Made by a program: the position numbers and the translations under genes. From positions 120,496,264 through 120,560,263 of the forward strand of contig CM056376.1 in the NCBI GenBank assembly GCA_029718625.1: a DNA stretch of 64,000 nt, read 5' to 3'. Origin of the DNA: Synaphobranchus kaupii (Eukaryota; Chordata; Actinopteri; Anguilliformes; Synaphobranchidae). This document shows positions 1 to 10,912 of this stretch, piece by piece. Under the pieces are notes generated by a model. The model searched no databases. It was given only the letters and a program-made list of their open reading frames with translations, and had not been told where the DNA came from. Every line of letters starts with the position of its first letter. The stretch's first letter is position 1.

Positions 1-2997
1 CACAGATTTTCTTTTGTCTCTTTCCATTCGTGGAATCCTGATTTTACTTTAGGAAGAAGAGACATGATGACACTGTTTGTATTAACCACAGAACTGCTGT
101 ATCAACTTGAAATTCATCGACTAGCAAGACGGTGCCGCCCGACATTATTACAGTAATGTCAATTACAATAACTAATAAATTAAAAGTTATTAATCCTATG
201 TTCTAATGTATTCGAGAACCTCTGTCAGTCAGGGCCCTTGGAATCGTCCTAAATTTCCCCACTGTCCTACTTTTCTCTGTCACGAACAGCCCTGTACCAC
301 GGAGAGGAGGACACCTTTAAGCACCCAACCTGATTTGTCAACACAACCCAGGTGCATGTGCTCACTGCACCAGAGACTACTCCAACTACCTCCGCTGGAT
401 CAAACACCACAGAAATGTAAATCTGTTTAGAAAGAAGCACTGTAATAACATTTTTGAAAGCCAAAATGAGGACAAAATTAAGATGGCAGAGAGACGTATA
501 TTTATTGCTTATGAAGGGATACACCACAAGTTTGAAATCTCTGCCAAGTGATTGTAATTTTTACAAATATTTTTGCAGGTTTGGAGCACAGCATGTCTTT
601 TATTGGGCTAATGCTATAGGGGTGGTATCTTGATGAGGCTGTAAAAATGAATACTGATCATATGGGGGCATGGTAATTTGGGGATAATAAACCTGAAATG
701 CAGTCAAGTGAGCTTAATATCTACTGCAGAATCCCTGGTAGAAAAGAAACTTGGGCATGATACAGTCTGAACTTCTACTGAAATAAAGTATGAGGCAGCA
801 CATGCTAAATATTTAATGTGGGAACTTCAATTTTTAATCAACCTCTTGTTTCATTATAGTTTTGACCTTAAACCATTTTCTCTTGGGAAAGCTGTTAAAA
901 CCTTATATCTTTCTGAGAGTCTGGGAGACTCTACCAACAGTGGCAGACCGGGAAAGGTTGCTGCCGATTAAAATTTCAACAGGCCAGCATGATGCATGAT
1001 TTTTATCAAGGGTCTGCCTGAAATGGAGTTTCCCCTTTACAGAGCCATGTATATGTTGAGATTGGTGTATCAATTGCCATAGGTCAAAGGGTCACTTTTG
1101 AGTGCAACACAGCCTGACAATGCATAATTGATAGCTGTTTGAAAATTCAAACAGTACAAGGATGACACTTTAAAGATCCATTCATGTCACAAAGAGATAG
1201 AACAGACGAACATTCTGTGTCATGTAAAATGTTCTAATGGTTAAAGCTAATTCCCTATAAATCGTGCTACATTTTAGCTGGTACTCTGGCATATATGGTT
1301 TGCATAGAAATGCCATCGGAGTATTTATCAATTCCCCACAAGGAACTGGAACAAGGCCATTGTATTGGTTGAACAAAATATGGTAAACGACACCATATCT
1401 TACTTAACTGCATTATAATTAGCAATTTGTAATACATTTTCCCCAATGAGAGATCTTTAATAAGGTTTTAATCGTTCAATTCACAAAATGATGCATGTAA
1501 AATGTAAAAAGGATAATATTCTCAGCTGTGAATTGAGAATTGTGGGTTGGGTCCTTTGGGCTGGATGGCCAGGACAGCTCCTAGCTTCTGAGTGTTAGCT
1601 TGTGAATACACTCACGGTGAGAGGATTTCAATGTAAAAAAAAAATGAATCTCCTGAATGGACTGCTTTTCAATGCTCCCTGAATTTAAAGTGGTGTGCTT
1701 AAAGGGTGGTCCTACAACATAAAGCTCTTTCCTTTCACACTTGTCCCAATCTGGATAACTGAAAGACCTCCCTATTCCCCTGGATTCTGGTGTTCTATAG
1801 GAGGACGGTGAATGAAGGCACTCAATGCTGAGCAGACTTTCAGAATTCCCACAAAGTCAGTGTTCTGGGATAGAGTTCTCCGCTTTTTTCTGTCTTGTTG
1901 AGTACAGGAGAACAGCAGTACGCATCCAACCCCAAACCACCCCCCCCTCTCTCCATTTTGGGACGCTGGTGTGACGAGGCTGGGGGCCGATCTTGCATTT
2001 GCCTGTGGGGGTCAACCTTTTGAAATCTGCTGTTTGCCTATGCACCCGTTGTTCTTTAATTGCTCCCAGAGAAAGGTGTGAGAGAACCAAAAGGGTTCTT
2101 ATGTGTGACTACACTCATGGGAATATCCCTCCCCCTCTGCCGTTATAAAGGGAAAAAGACTGCATGACGCACAAGGCCTCTTTTTGAGTCGTGATTACAA
2201 GAGAAAACGGCCATGCTCGGCTATCACGGGCATGCATCCTCTCTTTTCTAGGTAGCAAATATGCAGGAATAATGGAACTTTGAGCTACTTTTCCTCACTA
2301 CACACTAATATTTAAGAAATAAATGGAGAAAGACCATTCTTATTTTTTTGGTCCCTTTTAATTATTATTCTGAAAAGTAAACATTAAAATTGACTTGCAT
2401 TGGACAATATGAAACAGCAATATGATTTATGTGGAAACATCTATGAATACGATGAACTCTATGCACAAATAACACAGCACAACATTAGGCTTATGTTAAT
2501 GCAATGCGATTACAGCTCAGATGCACACAAGCTTACCAGTATACACTTTATTACAGTGAGTACTGGTGCAGGGGGAAAATGCTTTATGATTTGCATCACA
2601 TTTTAAAAAAATAATTGCTACCACTGGTGATAATAAATATTTTATGGTTGGGAAACATAATTCCCAACCATACTCTGAATGTACATCCATGTCAGCCTAT
2701 GATAAATCAACACATAATTTTCTATGGTTCTTTTAGTGTGATTTGCAGCCCATCCACAGAGCCAAGTCAAAACAATGGTTTAAATTGGCTTGTTCTGCAA
2801 GGGTTTGTTTTGTACCATGGGGGTCTATGTAAAACATCTTAATACCATTTTAGCCAACATCTTACCTATCAGATGCCTGTCTCTATGTTACTTATTTACC
2901 CAGTTTTGGACTGACTGATGTCAAGCACCACTGAAAAGCATTGTCCATTCTGAGACTACCTACTCCTTTTGTGTGTTTCTTTCCTCATGAATATTCT
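1..2997. other. No gene seen; AT-rich unique-looking DNA
   Basis: Frames here are short (under about 90 codons), overlap on both strands and resemble no protein I know. I see no terminal repeats, tRNA-like boxes or LINE tails. The sequence is probably intergenic or intronic. Confidence 0.5.
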
Positions 2998-3102
2998 AAT
3001 TAGTCCGACAAAATTAACAGGGTTTCAGATTCAAATTAGCCTGACAAAATTAACATGAATTCAGATTCAATTTGTCTCATAAAATGAATAGGATTTAATT
3101 TC
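2998..3102. repeat. Tandem repeat, 36-bp unit, three copies
   Basis: Three consecutive units start at 2998, 3034 and 3070. The first two share AATTAG, GACAAAATTAACA and TCAGATTCA almost exactly; the third is more diverged and slightly shorter. This is a small minisatellite with no coding potential. Confidence 0.8.
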
Positions 3103-4084
3103 TCCTTTCACTCTGTCAAACAGGTTGTCACCCAACAAACACATTTCCTTCAGGTATTTGTTAGATGTATTCAACTCAAGAAATAGTAATAATGTAAATA
3201 GGTCCATATACAAGCAAGTTCAGAACACTAATTTGAAAACTTTGCTGCAGCTAGCTAGTAATTACACATTATATTATGATTGTTTATTCTACTTTTATTA
3301 ACAGAGTGACCAACTGGAGTGAAAAGAAGTACTTGAAGGATAAGGTCAGAATCTTAAATGGAGTCCATACCCCAAAATGAAAGCAGGTCCATATAGAGTG
3401 CCATCTGCTTTCCAAGTTATTTTCATATTTTCTTTCAGAGGAAAGTATTGGGTCAAACTGCATGCATATTCATTACTTGGATTTATTATTTTTAGCAAGT
3501 ATTCCCCCTTGATGCCACTTCAAAATCGCCAACAACAATTAAAACATTGGTTTCTTTCACATGTGGGTGTTGATAAGCTCTATTCTGACTGAAATTGCTT
3601 TGTTCTGTGTGCTTGAGAATGAACTATGCTATATAGGCCTATATAGTTTTAGGCAGTTGCCATAGAAGCAAAGGATTTAATTAATATCCAGTCACAGACA
3701 CATTTTTGTGTACGCCTATGAGCAGTGTTGTGGGCTACATGACTGATATCACAGCCTGCATGAAATATTATAACTTATAATCGTTATATTTTTTAACAAT
3801 GCAGTGTTTCACTGAAAAAAAGGAAAGCATCAGTACCACGGACAGCCCAGTGGCACTAATGCATTTAATTCAGCTCCAATATGTATATGAAGTACCAGAA
3901 TGAACAGGGAAAAAAACCTTCACCATTTACCCTCAGAGTATTAAATGAAAGGTACTATTCCCAAGCAATGAATATACTCAGTATAAATTAATCTCTCTTT
4001 ACTTTAAATTCAAGCCTCATAACAAATATATTTTTGACAACAGTGATATTTAAATGTAAAAAAATTTTAAAAATCTAACATTAA
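3103..4084. other. No gene seen
   Basis: The stretch is AT-rich. The longest frame, 71 codons at 3377-3592, shows no recognisable domain and is flanked by stops in ordinary sequence. I see no repeat boundary. Confidence 0.45.
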
Positions 4085-4405
4085 TAAATAATGAACTCAT
4101 GTATTAGGTAAGTGTTTATTGATGTAAACTAAGCCATTAACAAACCTGTTAACAAATGTTGCCTTGTTTGTACATAAAAGGTAATATGATTATCCAGCAC
4201 GTACTCCTACATTTATGTTAATGCCAACAAATTACTTACTTGTCTTAAAGCATGTAGACTACCATACTCTTTCATGCTAACTTGCTGTCATAAAAATAAG
4301 ATGTTCCCTTTGGTTCATTGCAAATGACAGGAAATACTGCTTTAGTACATTAGTGAACAATTTTGTTCATGTTAAATAACACTTGAATATTGTTTCATAT
4401 AAATG
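4085..4405 (+). repeat. Dispersed repeat, copy A (inverse copy at 10150-10431)
   Basis: Read forward, this stretch matches the reverse complement of 10150-10431 in the same order. Shared blocks include a TGTTCCCTTT.GTTCATTG block, an ACAGGAAAT.CTGC block, AACACTTGAATATT and AA.CTRAGCCATTAA. Divergence is substantial, so this is an old family. The partner ends near AAGTGTTATC, the terminal motif of fish MITEs that begin GGTAACACTTTA, so this is probably a degenerate MITE. I cannot see a target duplication. Confidence 0.55.
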
Positions 4406-4639
4406 CCACGTTATTTAGCCCATGCAAGCATTCTCTGGCTCATCCTCTGGCTCATCCTCCCATTCCTCCTCTACCCTGTTGTGAAGTCCACCACCATCCA
4501 TTAACATCCACATGTGTTGTGTTGCTGATTTGAATTGCTTTGAAGGCATGGACGTTATATGTACACCTTACTAATGGCTTAGGCTTTTTTATTTAGGTAG
4601 TAGTAGTAGTCTAAGCAGAATGTTAATAATTACTTAGTG

Positions 4640-4845
4640 CCGAGGTAGGCAACTCTGGTCCTGGAGAGCCGCAGGGTCTGCTGGATTTTGTTGTTACTTG
4701 CCACTTAATTGATCAATTAAAGCAGTTGATTACACTGTTAACTCACCTCACCTGGTTTATTTGGTCTAATTAGTTGCTGTATTTAAGGTGAAAACAAAAA
4801 CCAGCAGACCCTGCGGCTCTCCAGGACCAGGGTTGCCTACCCCTG
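4640..4845. mobile_element. hAT-type MITE with 8-bp target duplication
   Basis: This non-autonomous element of 206 bp is bounded on both sides by the same 8-mer ACTTAGTG (4632-4639 and 4846-4853), the duplication length typical of hAT insertions. The ends are long inverted repeats of about 42 bp. The right end reads inward as CAGGGGTAGGCAACC, and the left end is the same with a few changes (CCGAGGTAGGCAAC). The arms continue through TCCTGGAGAGCCGCAGGGTC and TGCTGG. No coding capacity remains, so mobilisation would need a hAT transposase in trans. The start CAGGGG is shared in form with the much larger hAT element at 26739-32535, but the internal sequences differ. Confidence 0.88.
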
Positions 4846-4853
4846 ACTTAGTG

Positions 4854-5491
4854 GTACAAAATATTAATGAACCCATTCTGCTGTACCTATTGTAAAGTCA
4901 AAACTGTCCATGCCATTCCATTGGCTTACTACTGCTTGTTCCACATTATTTAATGGGTGAAAATGATTAATTAACTTAGTTTGGATTGTATATTATAAAA
5001 TAAGCAATTCTCAGCATAAACCATTGAAACTGCTAACCACAACCTCGTTCAGAATGTATCTGTTTTGACACATGGAGAAACATGCTCTTAATCTACGTTT
5101 TAGAGAAAATGGAATTTGAGTACACGGAAACACACATGGGATTTGTGGACTACAAGGCATGTGCATGACGGACTGTTCCTGAGAAATTAACAAAATGTAT
5201 ATTTGCTGTAAACACACAGCGAACAATGCTCGAGGCATCAGCATTAAGAACAACACAATGGAAAAACACAATGCATTACCAATGCGAGACGTGGCAAATC
5301 CTCTTTTCATTTCAATTGTTGGGCCTCCCTTCATTAAGAGGAAACCAGAGGAATGGGACCTCTAGCAGCCCATTACACTCAGGGCATGGCACGGTGAGAG
5401 CAGGCAAAGATATGATAAGTTGCAGAATTTTCATGCGTGTACACAGTCTGCTGCATAAAATAATCAGCATCATGAATATGCATTATAGATA
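4854..5491. other. No gene seen
   Basis: Two overlapping frames of about 110 codons lie on opposite strands (5011-5334 and 5226-5564). Neither shows a domain, and the second runs into transposon sequence, so I treat both as chance frames. Confidence 0.45.
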
Positions 5492-6222
5492 TACAGATCC
5501 TTTCCAAAAAATTAGAATATCATGGAAAAGTTGTTTTTTTTCCATAATTCCATTCAAAAAGTGAAACTTTCATAGATTATAGATTCATTACACATAAAGT
5601 GAAATATGTCTAGCCTTTATTTGTTTCATTTTTCATAATTTTGGCTTACAGCTCCAGAAAACCCCCAAAACAGTATTTCAAGAAATTAGAATAGTGTGTC
5701 GAAAATCAGCATTTACTTCAGTTACTTCAGAGAATGAGTGGAGTGGCTTGACTCGTGGAATCCGACAGTTGTAGCCCATGTCCCGGATACGTCTGTACGT
5801 GGTGGTTTTTGAAGCACTGACTCCAGCCTCAGTCCACTCCCTCTGCATCTCCGCCAAATTTTGGAATCGTCTTTGCTTGACAATCCGCTGAAGCCTACGG
5901 TCATCTCTTTTGCTTGTGCACCTTCTCCTGCCACATTTTTCCCTTCCACTAAACTTTCTATTGATATGCTTGGACACTGCACTCTGTGAACAGCCAGCCT
6001 CCTTAGCGATGACCTTTTGTGGCTTACCCATCTTCTGGAGGGTGTCAATGATGGTCTTCTGGCCAATTGTCAAGTCTGCAGTCTTCCCCATACTGAACCA
6101 AACTGAGATAAACTTTGCAGGTGTTTTGAGTAAATTAGATGATAGTGTGACACTCAGTCTAAAACATTCATTCTCTGAAATAACTGAAGTAAATGCTGAT
6201 TTTCGACACACTATTCTAATGG
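5492..6222 (-). mobile_element. Internally deleted Tc1-like transposon
   Basis: The left part (5492-5690) is the long terminal repeat region of a widespread vertebrate Tc1-like element: it contains CCTTTCCAAAAAATTAGAAT and an internal direct copy of the AAATTAGAAT motif. A second structure begins there: about 50 bp at 5685-5738, from ATTAGAATAGTGTGTCGAAA inward, recurs inverted at 6163-6219 with only two or three differences. Between the arms lies the first third of a transposase in minus orientation. The catalytic part is absent, and coding sequence joins the left arm directly. The right flank lacks the outer terminal repeat seen on the left, so the ends are rearranged. Confidence 0.75.
5736..6091 (-). 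pseudogene. Tc1-like transposase, N-terminal fragment
   Basis: This is the DNA-binding end of a Tc1/mariner transposase, which cuts and pastes the element at TA sites. The start is the ATG at 6091, giving MGKTADLTIGQKTIID; an open extension upstream to 6211 runs through the terminal repeat and is not coding. About 118 codons remain. They include a paired-type helix-turn-helix (GKPQKVIAKEAGCSQSAVSK, residues about 22-41), the basic linker with GREKCGRRRCTSKRDDRR and a second helical region (EWTEAGVSASKTTTYRRIRD). Family members are about 340 residues with a DD34E catalytic core, all of which is missing here. The frame runs into the terminal repeat after VKPLHS, so the copy is dead. It could at most bind element ends. 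Confidence 0.88.
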
Positions 6223-7540
6223 GACTTTGGTAAAGTTACATTGTGGATGTTGGTCGATTAGCTAGGCTAACGTTACTCAAATTAACAAATTTACTGTCAG
6301 GAGGTTCGTAAAAGCTAATACGTAATTGTGACTAATTCGGAATATTTAGCTAGTTTATACTGCTGCTGTTTTGTCTTGTTAAATGTTCGGTATTTGTATC
6401 CCATTGGGAAACGTTATGTTGCACATTATTACCGAGAGATACTCGTAGTTGTTGTAGCCTAGCTATTGCAAAATAGAACCCGGAAGCTAAACTGGAATTC
6501 TTAAGTTGGCCTATTATCGCTCATGGTGACTAGCTCAAATGCTTATGTAATGCTATGCATTCTCTGGCAGCCTACCTTGCACACAAATACGTGCGGCCTT
6601 TTCCCATCTAACCTTAGAGCCGTAGTTGGACACGGGGGAACCCAAGATGCTATTTTCCGGTTTCAGGACCGAGCTGCTAGCTCACAGCTTTGGGGTAATG
6701 CCCAACTTATCAACGTTACGGTCCCATGCAAATGGTGAGGACGCAGGTTCCGTTCATGTGGCTCTTTATTTACACCAATGAACATTGTACAGCTTACAGT
6801 TTAGAGGGAGAGACCTTAAAACAAGCCGCAAAACACACTCACACGCTAACTAACTTTGTTTTTGTTTTCCTTCCATCATGTCCACGTCTGCCCTCACTCA
6901 CACGGAACATTCAGGACATCTTAAAAAGCTACACTACTCATGAACCCGCGTTAAAGCTGCATACCCCCATTTACCATCTAGCAATTATGCTGCGTTCACA
7001 CCAAAAAAGATAGGCGGAGCAAGAGTTCCAACTTCGGGGCTGGAACGTCCGCAGTTGGAATTTGTTAGACAGACTACAGGCGCTCATTGAATGACCAGAG
7101 GTCAATTGAGTATATACGTATATATATATCGTAAGGGAAAAACAGCATCAATACCATGTTAGATAACTATACTTTCCATGCAAAGAACTTAAACAGAGTG
7201 GGTGGGCGTGCACGCAAGGGGGAATCAAACGGTCCTAGAATGTTAGCATATGGTGCCACCCATTTTTTTGCCCCAATGTTAAGTCAATGCCTAATTAATT
7301 TCCGGTATCATATAATTATAAAGGTTTATTTAAAAACTGTACCATATACAGAAACGTGACCATCAAAAGCATAGGTCCATGTCATGCCTGACATATCACT
7401 ATGTCTAATTTAGAATTGCAGAATTTGAGGTTGTTGGGGGGAAAAAAAGTCGTAATCTTAATGCTAATTTTTGAATGTACTTCACTATATGAAAATGGCT
7501 GAACAAATCTTTCCCATATTTGTTTAATGGTGAGATATTT
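6223..7540. other. No gene seen
   Basis: Mixed sequence with short unrelated frames. A short stretch near 6990-7010 (CTGCGTTCACACC) resembles the start of repeats common in fish, but no partner end is visible. A TA-alternating tract lies at 7112-7128. Confidence 0.4.
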
Positions 7541-8025
7541 CTGAGATGAGTTGATCTGCCAAGTGGCTTGGTAATTGGTGCTAAAATGGCAGATATGTTT
7601 TATGGTGAAATATTTATAGTTCCCTTCCCCACCTCCCCTGCCCGCTGCTCCCGCCACGATCGCCGCCTGGTTCCCCACCATCCTTGCTGCCACATCTGGA
7701 CTGTCATCTAGCTGCTGCTAATTCTATTAACATTAACATTGGCTGATTTGACCATGTTGGTCATTAAGACCTAGAATCCGAGTCGACCAGAGGAGGATGG
7801 GTTTCCTCCTTGAGTCTGGTTCCTCCTAAGGTTTCTTCCTATTTCCACCAGCGAGTTTTTCCTTGCTGCTGTTGCCTTTGGCTTGCTCTTGTGGGGGTTT
7901 AGGCTGGGTTTTTCTGTGAAGTGTATTGTGACAACTGGTTGTGAAATGCGCTATATAACTAAATATTGATTTGATTTGATATTGCTGAGATGAGTTGATC
8001 TGCCAACTGGCTTGGTAATTGGTGC
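7541..8025. repeat. 41-bp direct repeat pair around a retroposon tail
   Basis: The 41-bp sequence starting CTGAGATGAGTTGATCTGCC at 7541-7581 recurs in the same orientation at 7985-8025 with a single mismatch. The flanks differ. A related shorter motif, TTTAATGGTGAGATATTT at 7522, also recurs as TTTTATGGTGAAATATTT near 7599. The pair is too long for a target duplication; it may be two monomers of one repeat family separated by the insertion at about 7781-7980. Confidence 0.75.
7781..7980 (+). mobile_element. Fish retroposon 3' tail ending in TTGAT repeats
   Basis: The stretch starts GTCGACCAGAGGAGGATGGG and runs through the blocks GGTTTCTTCCTA, GAGTTTTTCCTTGCTGCTG, TTTGGCTTGCTC and GAAATGCGCTATATAA, ending with ATTGATTTGATTTGAT. 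This arrangement is familiar from many fish genomes as a dispersed retroposon tail with a short tandem 3' end. I am sure of the repeat but not of the family (SINE or LINE 3' end). The 5' boundary is uncertain and could lie nearer 7690. Confidence 0.65.
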
Positions 8026-8949
8026 GGAGATATTGACGGCCAACATTTAACATGTAAGTTGCAACCAACCCAAAACCAAACTTAGGGGGACGCGGTAATA
8101 CTTTAATCAATTGACATTGGGAAATATTTCACAGGTACTTTGGATGCTAGCTTCTGTATGTTTACCTATTTTACTTAAGTTAACCGCAGAAAGTTGTATT
8201 CACTACAATGTCCCAGGGAGCCCGAACTTGTGTAGACTTGTGTACAGATGGCAAGGAAAAATAGCTGGTTCTTACTTGATGTGGTTGCACATTCCTTGGT
8301 AGGTGATTTGTTGTTGGCAAGATTGGATTCAAATACTGTATATTTATGGGTATCAGCAAATTATTTCATTCATTTTAATAGCATTATTGAGCTCATTTTG
8401 AGTTCTAATTGATAAACTAACAAGTTGAACAAAGCTGGTCCACATTCAGCTATGCAGTGGGCAGCTAATTATTATTTATACCACAAAAACACAGCAGCAG
8501 GACAGAATGGGACAAATATGAAGTCCAGGGCTGTACAGTAAACTGTGGGCTATAGTAGATGCTCATATCCAGAGCTATTTTCATGACTTTTTTCTTTTTA
8601 AAGTTTTATGTGGTATTAATTTATACAGCTTGATACTGAAGCAATTCAGTTTAAATACCTTGTTTGTGTGTACGGCAGTGTCCTAGCTGGGAATTCAACC
8701 TTTCGTTTACTATAATCTGTGGCCATACTCTGTCTTCACCATTATTTTGTTTATTACTTAATGCTTTACTCTAGCAAGAAGTCAAACGCAGTATATTACT
8801 ATTAGTTATGGATTTCTGTTATTACTCTTTGTAGTGCTATTAACCATTAATTTCTTAGCACTGTGCTCCAAAAGTGTGCTTGAAGCTACTAAACTAAAAC
8901 AGCGGTACTGTTATTGAGCACATCATGATGCCAGCTGCTTCCACTAATT
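8026..8949. other. No gene seen
   Basis: AT-rich sequence with no frame above 65 codons that resembles a protein. The last part may be degenerate Merlin element sequence leading into the transposase fragment at 8950, but I could not recognise it. Confidence 0.4.
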
Positions 8950-9110
8950 ATGCGTCATGTGCGTCCTGGGGGTAGCATTATAAGCACTGAATGCAGGGCA
9001 TACAGAGATGTTCTCTCTGATCAGGGTTATGACCGCTACACTATAAATCACAGTATGCCCATTGTAAACCCTGTAAATGGAGTGCTCAATATTTGGAGAG
9101 AGCCTGGCCC
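8950..9110 (+). pseudogene. Merlin (IS1595-type) transposase fragment
   Basis: Residues 4-53 of this frame match the second half of the ISXO2/IS1595-type DDE transposase domain carried by Merlin elements of animals. The order is HVRPGGSIISTECRAYRDV, then DQGYDRYTINHS, then IVNPVNGVLN and WRE. In the family this segment reads as a conserved glycine-threonine strand, an aspartate before the W/C-x-AY motif, an H/Y-x3-NHS motif and a glutamate before W-R. Here the catalytic aspartate position appears as threonine (ST in place of SD), and about nine residues before WRE seem to be deleted. The rest of the roughly 300-residue protein is missing, and I see no terminal repeats. The assignment rests on motif order only. 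Confidence 0.6.
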
Positions 9111-9442
9111 ATCCACTAGGGACAGGCCTGACATCTTAGGAAAAACAACTGTGAATCTGTTGAAGGAACATCTGAAATGGGCATGTTGCTCCTGCATTAG
9201 TTTCAGATTAATGAAATGCTCAATAATAAGAAGAAATCCATTAGTCACGTACATTTTTTTTTTCAGTTTTGACTTTGAAGACTATCACACAAGAACACAT
9301 TTTAGCAAAATGTGTTAATGAATCTTTAGTACCATTAAGTAATGCTTAAAACTATTTGTAAAGTACAAAGTTTTCAAATGTATTAATCGACACTTGGTAC
9401 CACTAGGTAATGCACAAGAACCAGTTTAAATCCATGTACATA

Positions 9443-9986
9443 CACTGCCTGGCCAAAAAAAAAGTCGCCATTGCACCTGTCATGCATAGTGCCCACTGAG
9501 CAAGCCTCTGGAGGCAGTGTTATGATCTGGGGTTGCTTCAACTGGTCAGGTCTAGGCTCAGCAACGTTATGCAGCAATAAAATGAAGTCAGCTGAGAGGC
9601 TGAATGTACTGAATGACCAGGTTATCCCATCAATGGGCATATTTCAGGACGACAATGCCAAGATTCATCGGGCTCAAATTGTGAAAGAGTGGTTCAGGGA
9701 GCATGAGGAATCATTTTCACACATGAATTGGCCACCAGAGTCCTGATCTTAACCCCATTGAAAGTCTTTGGGTTGTTCTGGAGAAGGCCTTACGGAGTGG
9801 TTCAACTCTCCCGTCATCAATACAAGATCTCGGCCAAAAATTAATGCGACTCTGGACAGAAACAAATGTTGTGACGTTGCATAAGGTTGTAAAAACAATG
9901 CCACGACGAATGCGCGCCGTAATCAAAACTAAAGGCGGTCCAACGAAATATTACGAGTGTACAACTTTTTTTTTGGCCAGGCAGTG
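9443..9986 (+). mobile_element. Deleted Tc1-like element, copy 1 (544 bp)
   Basis: The ends are inverted repeats, CACTGCCTGGCCAAAAAAAA and its complement, flanked by TA on both sides (9441-9442 and 9987-9988), as expected for Tc1/mariner. Inside, only the C-terminal half of a transposase survives, starting about 30 bp from the left end. The copy at 18874-19416 (opposite orientation) has the same junction and nearly the same length (543 bp), so both come from one deleted progenitor. A third, left-truncated copy lies at 34535-34675. Confidence 0.92.
9471..9950 (+). pseudogene. Tc1-like transposase, C-terminal half, frameshifted
   Basis: The frame contains [19 protein letters not shown], then [18 protein letters not shown], then NWPP. 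These are the strands around the second catalytic aspartate (in QDDNA) of Tc1-like transposases. The next family motif, SPDLNPIE with the catalytic glutamate, is present in the DNA at about 9738-9762 but in another frame, because a frameshift falls just after NWPP. The end of the protein is then out of frame. The N-terminal DNA-binding domain is absent. The same frameshift occurs in the copy at 18874-19416. No active protein can be made. Confidence 0.85.
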
Positions 9987-10149
9987 TATAAAGCATGAAT
10001 AGTCTCCCTGAGTTAGCTGATGATTTTTATCATTACATAATGCTGTAGAAAGCCCATCAGTAGGGTGTGAATGTTAGATGCATCCAAAGTTATTTATAGT
10101 TAGAATAACCAGATGACCAGCAAGTAAGTTTCTAAGGGCTAAACAACAT

Positions 10150-10431
10150 GCATATCAATAAATATTCAAGTGTTCATGAAAACATGTTCATGATAAATAA
10201 GGCAGCATTTCCTGTTAGTATATGCCAATGAACAAAAGGGAACAAATTGTACTTTAATGGCAAAAAGTTGCAATGAAAGCATTGCAAATGCTTGTTAAAA
10301 CACAAATAAAAGATTTGTTCACATTTCTTGATGTCTTTTTTAATGGCTCAGTTAACATGAACAAATGATTTGTAAGAGATTTGTTAGTGTTATTAGTGTT
10401 AGTTAATGGAATCTTCTTGTAAAGTGTTATC
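10150..10431 (-). repeat. Dispersed repeat, copy B (inverse of 4085-4405)
   Basis: The reverse complement of this stretch runs parallel to 4085-4405, sharing the blocks named there. It begins (read on the minus strand) with GATAACACTTTACAAGAAGA, which resembles the end of fish MITEs starting GGTAACACTTTA. It lies 160 bp beyond the deleted Tc1 element. Confidence 0.55.
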
Positions 10432-10579
10432 TTTATATTTGAGATATTAAACATATTATCAAAAATTATGCAGCAAAGTGTCTTGGTACCAGCTGCAGGA
10501 GGTACTTTACACCATTGCTAAAGTGGAACAGTACGGCATTTGGCATTGCAGAATTAACCTTTAGCAATTTATCATCTAC

Positions 10580-10880
10580 ATAACGGGATGGGCCCCTCAC
10601 CACCTACCCCCTACTCTGGTTCACATGCCAAAGTTGAGAGATCCCCAGTTCCGTCATCTGTCTTTTACACTGGGAGGTGTGATACATCTAATCCGTCAAA
10701 GCAAACATGGCCCTCCTCAGGCCTGGTTCCACATGCTATATCTAATACAGTATATCCACAGGAATATCTAATATCCTGGGCCCACTGACAATGCTGCTTG
10801 TGGGAATGTTGTCCTTGACCTTGTAATGCCACAATTAAAATCTCCCTGGTCCCCCATGAAGTTGGCCACAAGCTGGGAAC

Positions 10881-10912
<32 letters not shown>

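Noticed and set aside
2998..3102. Possible CRISPR-like array
   Set aside because: Repeat units are directly adjacent without spacers, and the genome is eukaryotic.
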